Source: Nostoc sp. UCD121
GTDB lineage: Bacteria > Cyanobacteriota > Cyanobacteriia > Cyanobacteriales > Nostocaceae
NCBI RefSeq assembly: GCF_014222285.1
Contig: NZ_JACKZS010000008.1
Coordinates: 1-64,000 of the forward strand
Reading direction: 5' to 3'
Length of the DNA stretch: 64,000 nt
Shown: positions 42,767 to 52,221 of the stretch, in pieces
How the letters are laid out: each line of letters begins with the position of its first letter
How positions within the stretch are numbered: position 1 is the first letter of the stretch
The notes under the pieces: generated by a model
What the model saw: the letters and a program-made list of their open reading frames with translations, nothing else
Told to the model about the DNA's origin: nothing
Database searches by the model: none
Made by a program: the position numbers and the translations under genes

Positions 42767-43774
42767 ATGAATAAACTGCTGACTATTGCCATACCCACTT
42801 ATAATCGTGCCGATTTACTTGATAAACAGCTAACATGGTTGGCTCAAGCTATCAAAGGCTTTGAAGATGAGTGTGAGATTTTAGTATCCGATAATTGTTC
42901 AACAGATAATACTCAGGAGGTAATTCAAAAATGGCAAGCTGCACTTAACAATATTACATTTAAATCAAATAAAAATTCAAAGAATTTAGGCGTAGTTAAA
43001 AATATTATGTATTGCCTAAAGTCTACAACAACAAAATATGTTTGGACAATCGGCGATGATGACCCAATTCAAGATAGAGCAATTGCTTATGTGATTAGCA
43101 AACTCAGACAACACGAAGATTTATCATTATTGTTCCTCAACTTTTCTGGTCGTAACCAAATTACTGGTGAACCAGTTCATCCACCAAAAATAGTTGGTAA
43201 TCGCTGGTTTGATGTTGATAGTGAAGATGGTAAGGGTGATGGTAAAGCCATATTTGAACATTGTTTTTCAAAAAGTGTCGGTGCAGTCATTTTTCTGACT
43301 GCTACAGTCTATCGCACTGACTTAGTAAAACGCGCTCTACAAGATTGGCAAGATGCTGAGAATAACTGGATATCTTTAGCATATTTAGCCGGATATTGTG
43401 CTGCTAATGGTAGTGTAATTGTCACTAAAGAGACTTATTTAGAATGTATTGTTGGTGTGAGTTATTGGCAGAAAGAACCACAATCAGCACTGTTAATGCA
43501 ATACAAACACATCCCCGAAGTTATTTTGAAATTAGAGCAAAGTGGATATTCTAAACAATTTTGTAGACGGATGCTTCTGCAGAACGGTAAAGAAGTCAAC
43601 TTAAAAGTTTTCTTGGGTGCTTTAAGAAGATGGCCGATGTCCGCCATCAAAACAGTAGTTCCATTTATGGCTTTAGTCAGCTTGTGTGCTTTTGATTTGA
43701 TGGTTTCTAAAGAGTTTGGGTTAGCAGAATCAAGTGAAATCTCTACTGAAGAAGTGCGAAGCTATAAGCCCTAA
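42767..43774 (+). CDS. Family 2 glycosyltransferase
   Basis: 335 residues, GT-A fold. N-terminal IAIPTYNRADLLDKQL, nucleotide-sugar site VSDNCSTDNT and the metal motif GDDDPIQDRA (DxD type). A hydrophobic stretch near the C-terminus (VVPFMALVSLCAFDLM) may tether it to the cytoplasmic membrane. It would add one sugar to a lipid-linked repeat unit. Donor and acceptor are unknown. Confidence 0.9.
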   Translation: MNKLLTIAIPTYNRADLLDKQLTWLAQAIKGFEDECEILVSDNCSTDNTQEVIQKWQAALNNITFKSNKNSKNLGVVKNIMYCLKSTTTKYVWTIGDDDPIQDRAIAYVISKLRQHEDLSLLFLNFSGRNQITGEPVHPPKIVGNRWFDVDSEDGKGDGKAIFEHCFSKSVGAVIFLTATVYRTDLVKRALQDWQDAENNWISLAYLAGYCAANGSVIVTKETYLECIVGVSYWQKEPQSALLMQYKHIPEVILKLEQSGYSKQFCRRMLLQNGKEVNLKVFLGALRRWPMSAIKTVVPFMALVSLCAFDLMVSKEFGLAESSEISTEEVRSYKP

Positions 43775-43824
43775 GTTACTAATTTACTAACAAATATATT
43801 TCACAAACAGAAGGTATTTACACC

Positions 43825-44697
43825 ATGCTTAACGCTATTAAACGCAAAATAGCTACACTCTCATCTGACTTTGAATATTACCTAGCTCGTTGGAAGCATA
43901 GCAGAAATCTGCCAGCATTAGCAGGAAGCGATGTCTACGACGGGCTACGCCTACGCAACATCCTTAAGACTCTCAAAAAAGATGGTGTTTACGTCACTAA
44001 CTTGGCCGATTTAGGGTTCGACTCTAGCTCCGAACTGCTCAAAGCTGCTCACCATCAATTGCTTCAGATGGAAAATCCCACCAATGAGCATCTAGATGAA
44101 AGGTTGCCACAAATTTATACAGTTACAGGTTTACCAGAATTTTATGCCTGGGGGGTAGAGAAAAGGCTACTCAACATCATCGAAAATTATATCGGTCTTC
44201 CAATTGCTTTTCATGGTGTACATTTACGCAAAGATTTCAAGAGCAAATATCAGTTTGGGACACTACTATGGCATAGCGATGCAGAAGATCGGCGGATTAT
44301 CAAAATCATTATTTACTTGAATGATGTAGAAGAAAAAACTGGGCCTTTTCAATACATCCCCCGCTCCCTAACTTCCTTATTTAGTTGGAATTATTTTCGA
44401 CTTTACTACAAACTTTGGAAGTCAGGCTATATGGGTATTGACGATGAACAAGTAAAACCAGTCATCCCCAAATCAGCTTGGAAATCCTGCCCAGGGCCAG
44501 CAGGTACAGTCATTATTGTAGATACCAAAAATGCCCTACATCACGGCACAGTTCGTACAGAAGACAGGTCAACACTATTCTTTTGTTACACCGCCAATCC
44601 TCCTGAACGGCCAGACCTCTGCACCCAATACTGGGATGATACTTATCCCAGAATAGAGTTACAGTCTGCATCAGATGCAGTTAAAGTTTCGAATTAA
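43825..44697 (+). CDS. Phytanoyl-CoA dioxygenase-like 2OG-Fe(II) oxygenase
   Basis: 290 residues. Iron ligands are visible as WHSDAED (His and Asp) and ALHHGTVRTEDRST (distal His, with Arg for 2-oxoglutarate). The family hydroxylates small molecules or sugars. AGAAGG precedes the ATG. Residues about 35-45 (DVYDGLRLRN) are encoded by a 30-bp dispersed Nostoc-type repeat inserted in frame at 43928-43957. Role in sugar modification is inferred from context. Confidence 0.85.
   Translation: MLNAIKRKIATLSSDFEYYLARWKHSRNLPALAGSDVYDGLRLRNILKTLKKDGVYVTNLADLGFDSSSELLKAAHHQLLQMENPTNEHLDERLPQIYTVTGLPEFYAWGVEKRLLNIIENYIGLPIAFHGVHLRKDFKSKYQFGTLLWHSDAEDRRIIKIIIYLNDVEEKTGPFQYIPRSLTSLFSWNYFRLYYKLWKSGYMGIDDEQVKPVIPKSAWKSCPGPAGTVIIVDTKNALHHGTVRTEDRSTLFFCYTANPPERPDLCTQYWDDTYPRIELQSASDAVKVSN
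43928..43957. repeat. Dispersed repeat inside the dioxygenase gene
   Basis: 30-bp element with core ACGACGGGCTACGCCTACGC, a sequence I know as common in Nostoc intergenic regions. It lies in frame in the coding sequence, and a partial relative is at 5917-5940. Confidence 0.6.
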
Positions 44698-44903
44698 AAA
44701 CGTAAATTTAATTAACCGCAGAGGCGCAGAGAACACAGAGAAAGAGAATTAGCTTCACGTAAAGGTAGAAACATGGGTTTATTTGTCAGTTTAAAGATGC
44801 CAGAAAACCAAATTTGTAGGTTTATCTCATATCTCTGTGCCCTCTGCATCTCTGGGGTTTGTTAAGCAGTTAGCACACCAACATTTATCTTAAAGGAAAC
44901 ATA

Positions 44904-45458
44904 ATGATTTTCACCGCAACCGAACTCAAAGACGCATTCATTATTGACTTAGAAGAAAAGCCAGATCACCGAGGTTTTTTTGCTCGGTCTTTCTGCGCTC
45001 AAGAATTTGAAGCCCACGGATTAAAGCCAACAGTTGCCCAATGCAACCTGTCTTTTAACTACAAAAAAGGCACTATCCGGGGAATGCACTATCAAATTCT
45101 GCCAGCAGCAGAAACGAAGTTAATTCGCTGTACTAAAGGCGCTATCTATGACGTAATTATTGATATGCGTCCTGAATCTCCTAGCTTTTTATCACACATT
45201 GGGGTGGAACTAACACCAGAAAACCGCCGCGCTTTATATGTTCCAGAAATGTTTGCTCACGGCTATCAAGCACTAACAGATGAAACTGAAGTGGTATATC
45301 AAGTAGGCGAATTTTACACGCCAGGGTATGAGAGAGGTTTACGCTATGATGACCCATTCTTTGCCATTGATTGGCCTCTAGATGTGACTGAAATTTCTGA
45401 GAAAGATTTAAGTTGGCCTTTGTTGAGAATGATGACTGTTGGCGGTACTTCTAGATAA
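44904..45458 (+). CDS. rfbC: dTDP-4-dehydrorhamnose 3,5-epimerase family protein
   Basis: 184 residues of the RmlC cupin family, which epimerises 4-keto-6-deoxy nucleotide sugars. Motifs: PDHRGFFARSFC, CNLSFNYKKGTIRGMHYQ (active-site His), AIYDVIIDMRPESPSF, and FAHGYQAL. Strong AAAGGAAAC before the start. Since rfbF makes CDP-glucose, the substrate may be a CDP- rather than dTDP-sugar. The spacer before it (44698-44903) carries a repeat of the AACCGCAGAGG type in both orientations. Confidence 0.92.
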   Translation: MIFTATELKDAFIIDLEEKPDHRGFFARSFCAQEFEAHGLKPTVAQCNLSFNYKKGTIRGMHYQILPAAETKLIRCTKGAIYDVIIDMRPESPSFLSHIGVELTPENRRALYVPEMFAHGYQALTDETEVVYQVGEFYTPGYERGLRYDDPFFAIDWPLDVTEISEKDLSWPLLRMMTVGGTSR

Positions 45459-45494
45459 AAATGGCGGTATTAAATGGTTCGTGAAATCATTTTT

Positions 45495-45570
45495 AACGAA
45501 CCGCATACTCCTACGGAAAAGCAAGCTACGCGCAGCGTCTCGTTAGAGAAGGACGCAAAGATCGCAAAGT
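45495..45570. repeat. Nested dispersed repeat
   Basis: AACGAACCGC and ACGCAAAGATCGCAAAG halves are separated by an inserted element ending GCGTCTCGTTAGAGAAGG, as at 20519. The inserted element also occurs alone, inverted, at about 49793-49820. Confidence 0.7.
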
Positions 45571-45659
45571 AAAGAAAGAAATTAGAATTGATGTAGATAT
45601 GACTATCAATTACTAATTAAAGTTTGAGATATTAAGTTAATGAAATTAGGTAGAAATAA

Positions 45660-46904
45660 ATGTCAAATAAGATTCTATCTCGTATCGCTAATACTATATC
45701 TTTTGTCTCCAACAAAGTACAAGCTCGGATTAATTACGCTAAGACCTTACAGGTTGTTTCTCTAAAGCCAAAACAACCTTCTAAGGGGAATATGCTTCTT
45801 TCTTATCGGATTGAGCCATTCCTCTTAAAACCTGGTCAGCCAATGCCTAATGACCACACTTGGTACTGGGAAGTTTGGCAAATAGCCCAAACTTTTTTAG
45901 ACTTGGGCTATAACGTTGATGTTATCCAGTTCCACAATGATAAATTCGTTCCGCAAAAGCACTACGCATTTTTCATTGATATCCGTCATCGGATGGAAGC
46001 ACTTGCACCAAAACTCAATAAAGATTGCATCAAAATTTTCCATGTTGACATTGCAAATATGGTGTTTCGCAATGCAGCTGAATGCAACAGGCTTTTAGAA
46101 GTACAACAGCGCAAAGGTGTAACCTTAAAACCACAGCGATTTGAGGTTCCTAACCTGGGAATCGAATATGCCGATTGCGCCATTGTGTTGGGTAACGATT
46201 TCACAACTGATACATTCAAATATGCCAACAAACCGATGTATCGTATCCCAATTTCTTCGCCTACTGTTTATCCCTATCCTGACAAGAAAGATTTTGAAGC
46301 GGTAAGAAAACGTTTTCTGTGGTTTGGTGGTAGTGCTTTAGTCCTGAAAGGTTTAGATTTAGTTTTAGATGCCTTTGCTCAAATGCCGGAATACCATTTA
46401 ACAGTTTGTGGCCCGGTAAGTAATGACAAAGAATTTGAGCAAGCTTTCTATAAAGAACTGTACGAAACACCTAACATTCACACTTATGGGTGGATTGATG
46501 TTAGTAGCCCTGACTTTATAGAGGTTACAAATAACTGTCTAGGGCTGGTTTATCCTTCGGTTTCTGAAGGACAGTCAGGAGCAGTAATTAGTTGCTTACA
46601 AGCTGGGCTAATTCCCATTTTAAGCTACGAATCTGGTGTTGATGTTCATGATTTTGGTGTGATTTTTGATAACCTTTCCCTTGAAGAAATTAAGGAAAAA
46701 GTTAGAAGTATTTCCAATTTGCCTGTTGAAAACCTACAGATGATGTCTCTGAGGGCATGGGAATATGCCAGAGCAAATCATACCAAAGAAAAATTTGCCC
46801 AAGTTTACAGAAATGTTGTAGAGAAAATTATCGAAAATCACAGCCAGAAAAAACATACTGCTTCCACATCATCTAGCAAACAACCCGTTACTAGCAATCA
46901 CTAA
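45660..46904 (+). CDS. Glycosyltransferase (GT4-like, atypical)
   Basis: 414 residues. The C-terminal half has a GT-B fold pattern: FLWFGGSALVLKGLDLVLDA, HLTVCGPV, NIHTYGWIDV and LVYPSVSEGQSGAVISCLQA. The usual E-x7-E donor motif of GT4 is E-x7-S here, so activity or subfamily is unclear. The N-terminal half (HTWYWEVWQIAQTFLDLGYN) is not the standard GT4 acceptor domain. It probably acts in repeat-unit assembly. Confidence 0.82.
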   Translation: MSNKILSRIANTISFVSNKVQARINYAKTLQVVSLKPKQPSKGNMLLSYRIEPFLLKPGQPMPNDHTWYWEVWQIAQTFLDLGYNVDVIQFHNDKFVPQKHYAFFIDIRHRMEALAPKLNKDCIKIFHVDIANMVFRNAAECNRLLEVQQRKGVTLKPQRFEVPNLGIEYADCAIVLGNDFTTDTFKYANKPMYRIPISSPTVYPYPDKKDFEAVRKRFLWFGGSALVLKGLDLVLDAFAQMPEYHLTVCGPVSNDKEFEQAFYKELYETPNIHTYGWIDVSSPDFIEVTNNCLGLVYPSVSEGQSGAVISCLQAGLIPILSYESGVDVHDFGVIFDNLSLEEIKEKVRSISNLPVENLQMMSLRAWEYARANHTKEKFAQVYRNVVEKIIENHSQKKHTASTSSSKQPVTSNH

Positions 46905-47013
46905 TCTTAATTCCCATGAAAATGTACTTAATATTTAGCTGTAAAAAATCATTAAGTGCAAGTTTATAGAGAATTTGTATCACAACCAACAGTTCCAAAA
47001 AGGAGTTTAGTTC

Positions 47014-48327
47014 ATGATTATTATCGATCGCGCCTTACAAGCCCGTGCAGCAGCAGGAAATCCTATTAAAGTGGGAATGATCGGTGCTGGTTTTATGGGT
47101 CGAGGAATTGCCAACCAAATTGTCAATTCAGTGCCAGGGATGGAGTTAGTTGCTATCTCCAATCGCAAGATTGATGCAGCTAAACAAGCTTATTCGGAAG
47201 CAGGAATTGAAGATATTCAAGTTGTTGCAACTGTCAGCGAATTAGAAGATGCGATCGCAAACGGTAAATATGCAGTCACAGAAGACGCTAAGTTACTGTG
47301 TCAGGCTGAGGGCATCGAGGCCATAATCGAAGTCACAGGTGCAGTGGAATTTGGCGCTCACATCGTAATGGAAGCGATCGCTCATCGCAAACATGTGATC
47401 ATGATGAATGCCGAACTCGACGGCACTATTGGCCCCATCCTGAAAGTCTATGCTGACAAAGCAGGTGTCATTCTCAGCGCCTGTGATGGCGATCAGCCAG
47501 GGGTGCAAATGAACCTCTACCGCTTTGTAAAAAGCATTGGTCTAACTCCGTTATTGTGCGGTAACATTAAAGGACTCCAAGACCCCTATCGCAATCCCAC
47601 CACCCAGGAAGGATTTGCTAAACGTTGGGGTCAAAAGCCCCACATGGTGGCTAGCTTCGCTGACGGAACCAAAATTTCCTTCGAGCAAGCGATCGTTGCC
47701 AATGCCACAGGGATGAAAGTCGCCAAACGGGGAATGTTGGGATATGACTTCAACGGTTATGTCGAGGAAATGACCCATTTATATGATGTTGAACAACTCA
47801 AAGAACTGGGTGGTATTGTCGATTATGTAGTTGGAGCAAAACCAGGCCCAGGCGTATATGTATTTGCCACTCACGACGATCCCAAGCAACGCCACTATCT
47901 CAACTTATACAAATTAGGCGAAGGCCCACTTTACAGCTTCTATACTCCTTATCACCTCTGTCATTTTGAAGTTCCTTTGTCTGTAGCGCGTGCTGTCCTC
48001 TTCGGTGATGCCGTTATGTCCCCGCTAGCAGGCCCGTTAGTAGATGTTGTCACCACCGCCAAAATCGACTTGAAAGCTGGAGAAACCCTAGATGGCATCG
48101 GTTACTACATGACCTACGGACAATGTGAGAATTCCCCCATCGTCCAACAGCAAAATCTCCTACCAATTGGTTTAGCTGAAGGATGTCGCCTGAAACGGGA
48201 TATTAATAAGGATCAAGTTCTCACTTATGAGGATGTAGAATTACCTGAAGGCAGACTCTGCGACCAACTAAGAACTGAGCAAAACAATTATTTCGCCCCA
48301 GAAAAAATCTTGGTAGCAGTTGGGTAA
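47014..48327 (+). CDS. NAD(P)-dependent dehydrogenase with SAF-like domain
   Basis: 437 residues. Rossmann site VGMIGAGFMGRGIANQI, homoserine-dehydrogenase-like middle (EVTGAVEFGAHIVMEAI, then VILSACDGDQPGV), and a C-terminal SAF-like region (LPIGLAEGCRLKRDINKD). AAGGAG precedes the ATG. Relatives occur in sugar-acid metabolism and polysaccharide clusters; the substrate here is unknown. A homologous oxidoreductase lies in the Anabaena HEP island, as I recall. Confidence 0.82.
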   Translation: MIIIDRALQARAAAGNPIKVGMIGAGFMGRGIANQIVNSVPGMELVAISNRKIDAAKQAYSEAGIEDIQVVATVSELEDAIANGKYAVTEDAKLLCQAEGIEAIIEVTGAVEFGAHIVMEAIAHRKHVIMMNAELDGTIGPILKVYADKAGVILSACDGDQPGVQMNLYRFVKSIGLTPLLCGNIKGLQDPYRNPTTQEGFAKRWGQKPHMVASFADGTKISFEQAIVANATGMKVAKRGMLGYDFNGYVEEMTHLYDVEQLKELGGIVDYVVGAKPGPGVYVFATHDDPKQRHYLNLYKLGEGPLYSFYTPYHLCHFEVPLSVARAVLFGDAVMSPLAGPLVDVVTTAKIDLKAGETLDGIGYYMTYGQCENSPIVQQQNLLPIGLAEGCRLKRDINKDQVLTYEDVELPEGRLCDQLRTEQNNYFAPEKILVAVG

Positions 48328-48347
48328 TATCGTTTCCAAAAATATTT

Positions 48348-48519
48348 GCGACAAATGAATTGGCTGTAGGGGTGTACAGCTGTACGCCCCTTATAAGTTT
48401 CGGATAAGATCCCCCCGCCTGCGGCGACCCCCTTAAAAAGGGGGTAAAAATTACAAAAAGCCCCCCCTTTTAAGGGGGGTTGGGGGGATATCCAAAGCCC
48501 CTACCAACATATTTGTCGC
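48348..48519. repeat. Composite C-rich inverted-repeat element
   Basis: Bounded by GCGACAAAT and ATTTGTCGC. Inside are a 28-bp palindrome of the GTAGGGG family (48366-48393) and two hairpins with CCCCC/GGGGG stems (48428-48444 and 48462-48479). Similar hairpins lie inside the MITE-like element at 25220. It fills most of the 306-bp spacer 48328-48633. Confidence 0.65.
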
Positions 48520-48633
48520 CAGAATTTCGTAAAGAGAGAGGATAGGAAGCTATACTGCGGGACACTAAAGTTGTTGATAATAACTTGCTGGGGAGCGTTG
48601 AAACAAACCTGATCGAAACTTTAGGTCAAATTC

Positions 48634-49734
48634 ATGAAAATTGCTCTAGTCCATGATTATTTAACCCAGCGAGGTGGGGCAGAGCGTGTATTTGAACTGC
48701 TTTGTAAGCGTTATCCTGAAGCAGACATTTTCACATCTCTGTACGATCGCCAAAAAACCATCGATTTAGGCGATCGCATCGTTAACACAACCTTCTTACA
48801 AAAAATCCCTGGTGCAGCAAGATATTTCAGGTCAATGGCTCCTCTATATTTTCCTGCTTTTCGCGCCTTGGATCTGCAAGACTACGATCTAATTATTAGC
48901 AGTAGCACCAGCTTCGCCAAAGCAGTACGAAAAAACCCCAACGCTCGCCACATTTGCTTTTGCCATAACGTCACCCGTTTTTTATGGGATACGGCAACTT
49001 ATTTAAGGGAGTACGGAGACTATAGATATTTTGCACCTTTAATTGAACAAGTATTTCAATTAATGAGAAAGGTAGACCTGAAATATGCACAGGAACCTGA
49101 CCTTTACATTGCCAATTCTAGTGTCGTTGCCCGCCGTATTGAAAGTATTTATGGCAAAAAGGCAATGATGGTGAACTATCCAATTGATACTAGTAAATTT
49201 GTTTTTTCAGATATAAAAGATGAATATTATCTGGCTTCAGCCCGGATGATTAGCTATAAACGCCTTGATATAATAGTCGAAGCTTTTAACTGGCTAGGAT
49301 GGCACTTATTAATATCAGGTGATGGGCCAGAACTAGAACGGTTAAAATCTAAAGCATTAAAAAATATTGTGTTCTTGGGACACGTAAGTGATAGAACCCG
49401 CAAAGACTTGTTTTCCAAAGCCAAGTCTATTATTGTCGCAGCCTTAGAAGATTACGGGTTAGTTCCAGTAGAGGCAAATGCTAGCGGCACACCAGTCATC
49501 GCTTATGGTGCAGGTGGAGTATTAGATACTCAAATACCAGGTGAAACAGGAGTCTTTTTCAAAAGACAAACACCCGAATCTCTACAAATTGCATTACAAG
49601 AAGCTAATGGCATCTCTTGGGATTACGATCGCATCCGTAATCATGCAGTAGCAAACTTCTCAGAGAATGCCTTCTTTGGGAAAGTTGATCAAATTATTAA
49701 CCAAGCTTGTGGCGGACATCAAATATTCATTTGA
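48634..49734 (+). CDS. Family 4 glycosyltransferase (mannosyltransferase-like)
   Basis: 366 residues of the WbaZ-like GT4 group. N-terminal IALVHDYLTQRGGAERVFE, ICFCHNVTRFLWD, then YYLASARMISYKRLDIIVEA, LISGDGPELERL and the donor motif LEDYGLVPVEANASG (E-x7-E). It would transfer a hexose to a lipid-linked intermediate; mannose is the usual donor of close relatives but is not proved. Confidence 0.92.
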   Translation: MKIALVHDYLTQRGGAERVFELLCKRYPEADIFTSLYDRQKTIDLGDRIVNTTFLQKIPGAARYFRSMAPLYFPAFRALDLQDYDLIISSSTSFAKAVRKNPNARHICFCHNVTRFLWDTATYLREYGDYRYFAPLIEQVFQLMRKVDLKYAQEPDLYIANSSVVARRIESIYGKKAMMVNYPIDTSKFVFSDIKDEYYLASARMISYKRLDIIVEAFNWLGWHLLISGDGPELERLKSKALKNIVFLGHVSDRTRKDLFSKAKSIIVAALEDYGLVPVEANASGTPVIAYGAGGVLDTQIPGETGVFFKRQTPESLQIALQEANGISWDYDRIRNHAVANFSENAFFGKVDQIINQACGGHQIFI

Positions 49735-49890
49735 TTTCTTAATCTTTTTCCACTATAAGATTACCTATTGCTTTTCTCTCCTCCTTGGCGCACTTCTCTA
49801 ACGAGACGCTAACGCGAAGGTGGTTCGTAAAAAAATAGGTACTCTTCGGGATATCTCTTAGCGTAAGTCTTGAAGACAAGGATAATAAAA

Positions 49891-52119
49891 GTGGTTCAAA
49901 CTAGTCTAAATCCTCAAATAAATCCAGCCTCTGAAACTGAACCAAGTTACGGACAATTGTTTGCCGTATTTGTGCGAAGATTTCCTTGGTTTTTAGCAGT
50001 ATTAATTAGTTCTATTGCTATAGCAGGCATCGTAACTTTAAAAACTAAACCAACTTATAAAAGTTCAATGCAACTGCTAGTAGAATCTAACTATCAAGGT
50101 AAGAAAGAAGGAGCAGGGGTAGATAGCCAGTTTACTGACTCTAATATTGTCATAGATACAGCAACTCAGCTTAACTTAATGCAGAGTTCTGGACTTATCC
50201 AAAAAGCAGTTGATAAACTTCAGTCTGATTATCCAGATATCAGTACAGGTGAAATTAAAGCTTCTTTAGTCTTAACTCAATTGAGAAGCAAAGAAGATAA
50301 TGTTGCTACAAAAATCTTTCAAGTCGAATACACTGCTGGAGATCCAGAAAAGACACAAAAAGTTCTGGGTGCAATTCGACAAGTTTATCTGGAATATAAC
50401 AAACAACAGCAGACTTCGCGGTTACAAAAAGGTCTGCAAATTATTAGGGAACAGTTAAGTAAAGCCAGTGAAGAAGTAAACGCATCTGAGACTAATTTAC
50501 AAAGGTTTCGCCGAAATCAAAACTTAATTGATCCAGAGTCACAGGCCAAAGCGATTGAGACAGCTTTAAATAATATCGCTCAAGAAAGACAGACAACTCG
50601 CGCTCAGTATGGCGAAGCCTTAGCACGCCAAAAATCTTTAGAAGAACAACTTAACCGTTCTCCTCAAAATGCTCTAGTTGCTTCTCGTCTGAGTCAGTCT
50701 ACTCGCTATCAAGGCTTACTGAACGAAATCCAAAAAAGCGAATTGGCACTAGCACAAGAACGCTTACGCTTTACAGATCAGACTCCGAGTGTGCAAAAGC
50801 TCAAAGAACAGCTTCAGGGACAGAAGGAATTATTGCAACAAGAAGTAGGAAGAACTTTAGGTGAAAAGTCTGCTAATGCATTCACTTCTGGAGACTCTCT
50901 TCTTGAAAAAGGACAACTTGGCCAAATCGATCTTAACCTTGCTGGTCAGTTAGTAGAAACGCAGACAACTATAGTTGCTTTAACTGCCCGCGATCAAAGT
51001 TTAGCTCAGAAAGAAAACGAACTACGTTTGGAAATCAAACGCTTTCCGCCGCTGTTAGCTTATTACAATCGGATGCTACCGCAGTTGCAATTTAGTCGTG
51101 AAAGGTTAGAGCAGCTTTTAAGAGCAGAACAGCAATTGCGGCAAGAACTTTCCAAGGGTGGTTTTAATTGGGAAGTGGTAGAAGATCCCCAAAAAGGCGC
51201 ACAATTAGGCCCCAATCTCCAACAGAACTTGCTGTTAGGTGCTGTGGTTGGGTTGATGTTAGGAGGCATTGCCGCCTTTATTCGAGATTCGGCTGATGAT
51301 GCAGTTCATACCACTGCTGAGTTAGAGAAGCAAATGGCTCTACCTTTGTTGGGAACAACCCCCAAGTTACCGCCAGCTAAACCCAGAGAATCAATGATTA
51401 AATTGCCCTTTGGCAAGCCAGAAGTTCTCGCCCCTTGGACAATTCAGGTACTGCAATCTCCACCACGTTGGGAATCGCTGGATCTGATTTACAAAAACAT
51501 TGAACTTTTAAATACTGTTGCTAACTTGAAGTCTTTGATGATTACCTCAGCTTTACCAGATGAGGGTAAGTCAGCTTTGGCGTTAGGTTTAGCGATGAGT
51601 GCTGCCCGTTTACACAAAAGGGTGTTACTAATTGATGCCAATTTACGCGATCCCAGTTTGCACCACCAACTGAATCTTCCCAATGAACAGGGACTTTCAA
51701 CTCTATTGGCGAGTGATGCAAGTCTACCCAGCCAGATTAGTCTTCAATACGCAGGTTCCGCCTACATCGATATTTTGACTGCTGGCCCCAAGCCTGCTGA
51801 CCCAGCGAATCTGTTGAGTTCTCCCCGAATGATGCAATTGATGGCAGCTTTTGAGGAAAACTATGATTTGGTACTCATAGATGCTCCCCCTGTTCTTGGT
51901 TTGGTGGATGCCATGCTTACTGCCTCATCTTGTCGTAGCGTGGTCATGGTGGCAAGCATTGGTATTGTGACACGAAGCCAGTTGACTCAGGCTACAGCAA
52001 TGCTAAGTAAGTTAAACCTGATTGGGGTTGTAGCTAATGGGGTATCAAACTCTAGCAGTAATTACGTACCTTATATCAAACAACAGCAATTGGCTCTCCG
52101 TCAAGCTGTAGAAAAGTAG
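49891..52119 (+). CDS. Wzc-like polysaccharide co-polymerase / tyrosine kinase
   Basis: About 742 residues. Two membrane segments (about 27-45 and 450-465) bracket a long coiled-coil Wzz/GumC-type domain. The C-terminal BY-kinase has Walker A ALPDEGKSALALGLAM, Walker A' VLLIDANLRDP and Walker B LVLIDAPPVLG. The tail has only two tyrosines (SSNYVPYIKQQ), fewer than the clusters of E. coli Wzc. It regulates chain length and export. GTG 49891, eight bases after AAGGA, is a better start than TTG 49870. Confidence 0.92.
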   Translation: MVQTSLNPQINPASETEPSYGQLFAVFVRRFPWFLAVLISSIAIAGIVTLKTKPTYKSSMQLLVESNYQGKKEGAGVDSQFTDSNIVIDTATQLNLMQSSGLIQKAVDKLQSDYPDISTGEIKASLVLTQLRSKEDNVATKIFQVEYTAGDPEKTQKVLGAIRQVYLEYNKQQQTSRLQKGLQIIREQLSKASEEVNASETNLQRFRRNQNLIDPESQAKAIETALNNIAQERQTTRAQYGEALARQKSLEEQLNRSPQNALVASRLSQSTRYQGLLNEIQKSELALAQERLRFTDQTPSVQKLKEQLQGQKELLQQEVGRTLGEKSANAFTSGDSLLEKGQLGQIDLNLAGQLVETQTTIVALTARDQSLAQKENELRLEIKRFPPLLAYYNRMLPQLQFSRERLEQLLRAEQQLRQELSKGGFNWEVVEDPQKGAQLGPNLQQNLLLGAVVGLMLGGIAAFIRDSADDAVHTTAELEKQMALPLLGTTPKLPPAKPRESMIKLPFGKPEVLAPWTIQVLQSPPRWESLDLIYKNIELLNTVANLKSLMITSALPDEGKSALALGLAMSAARLHKRVLLIDANLRDPSLHHQLNLPNEQGLSTLLASDASLPSQISLQYAGSAYIDILTAGPKPADPANLLSSPRMMQLMAAFEENYDLVLIDAPPVLGLVDAMLTASSCRSVVMVASIGIVTRSQLTQATAMLSKLNLIGVVANGVSNSSSNYVPYIKQQQLALRQAVEK

Positions 52120-52193
52120 CTAGTATGGCTAGGATTGATCCCCGACTTCTTTATATAAATCGGGAATCTAAATTAGTTTAAATGCAACATACT

Positions 52194-52221
52194 GTAGGGT
52201 AGCGCAGCTGTGCTACCCTAC
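52194..52221. repeat. 28-bp dispersed palindrome (copy 4)
   Basis: GTAGGGTAGCGCAG / CTGTGCTACCCTAC with one mismatch per arm. It follows the Wzc-like gene by 75 bp and may also act as a terminator, with CTTTTTTATG after it. Confidence 0.7.
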
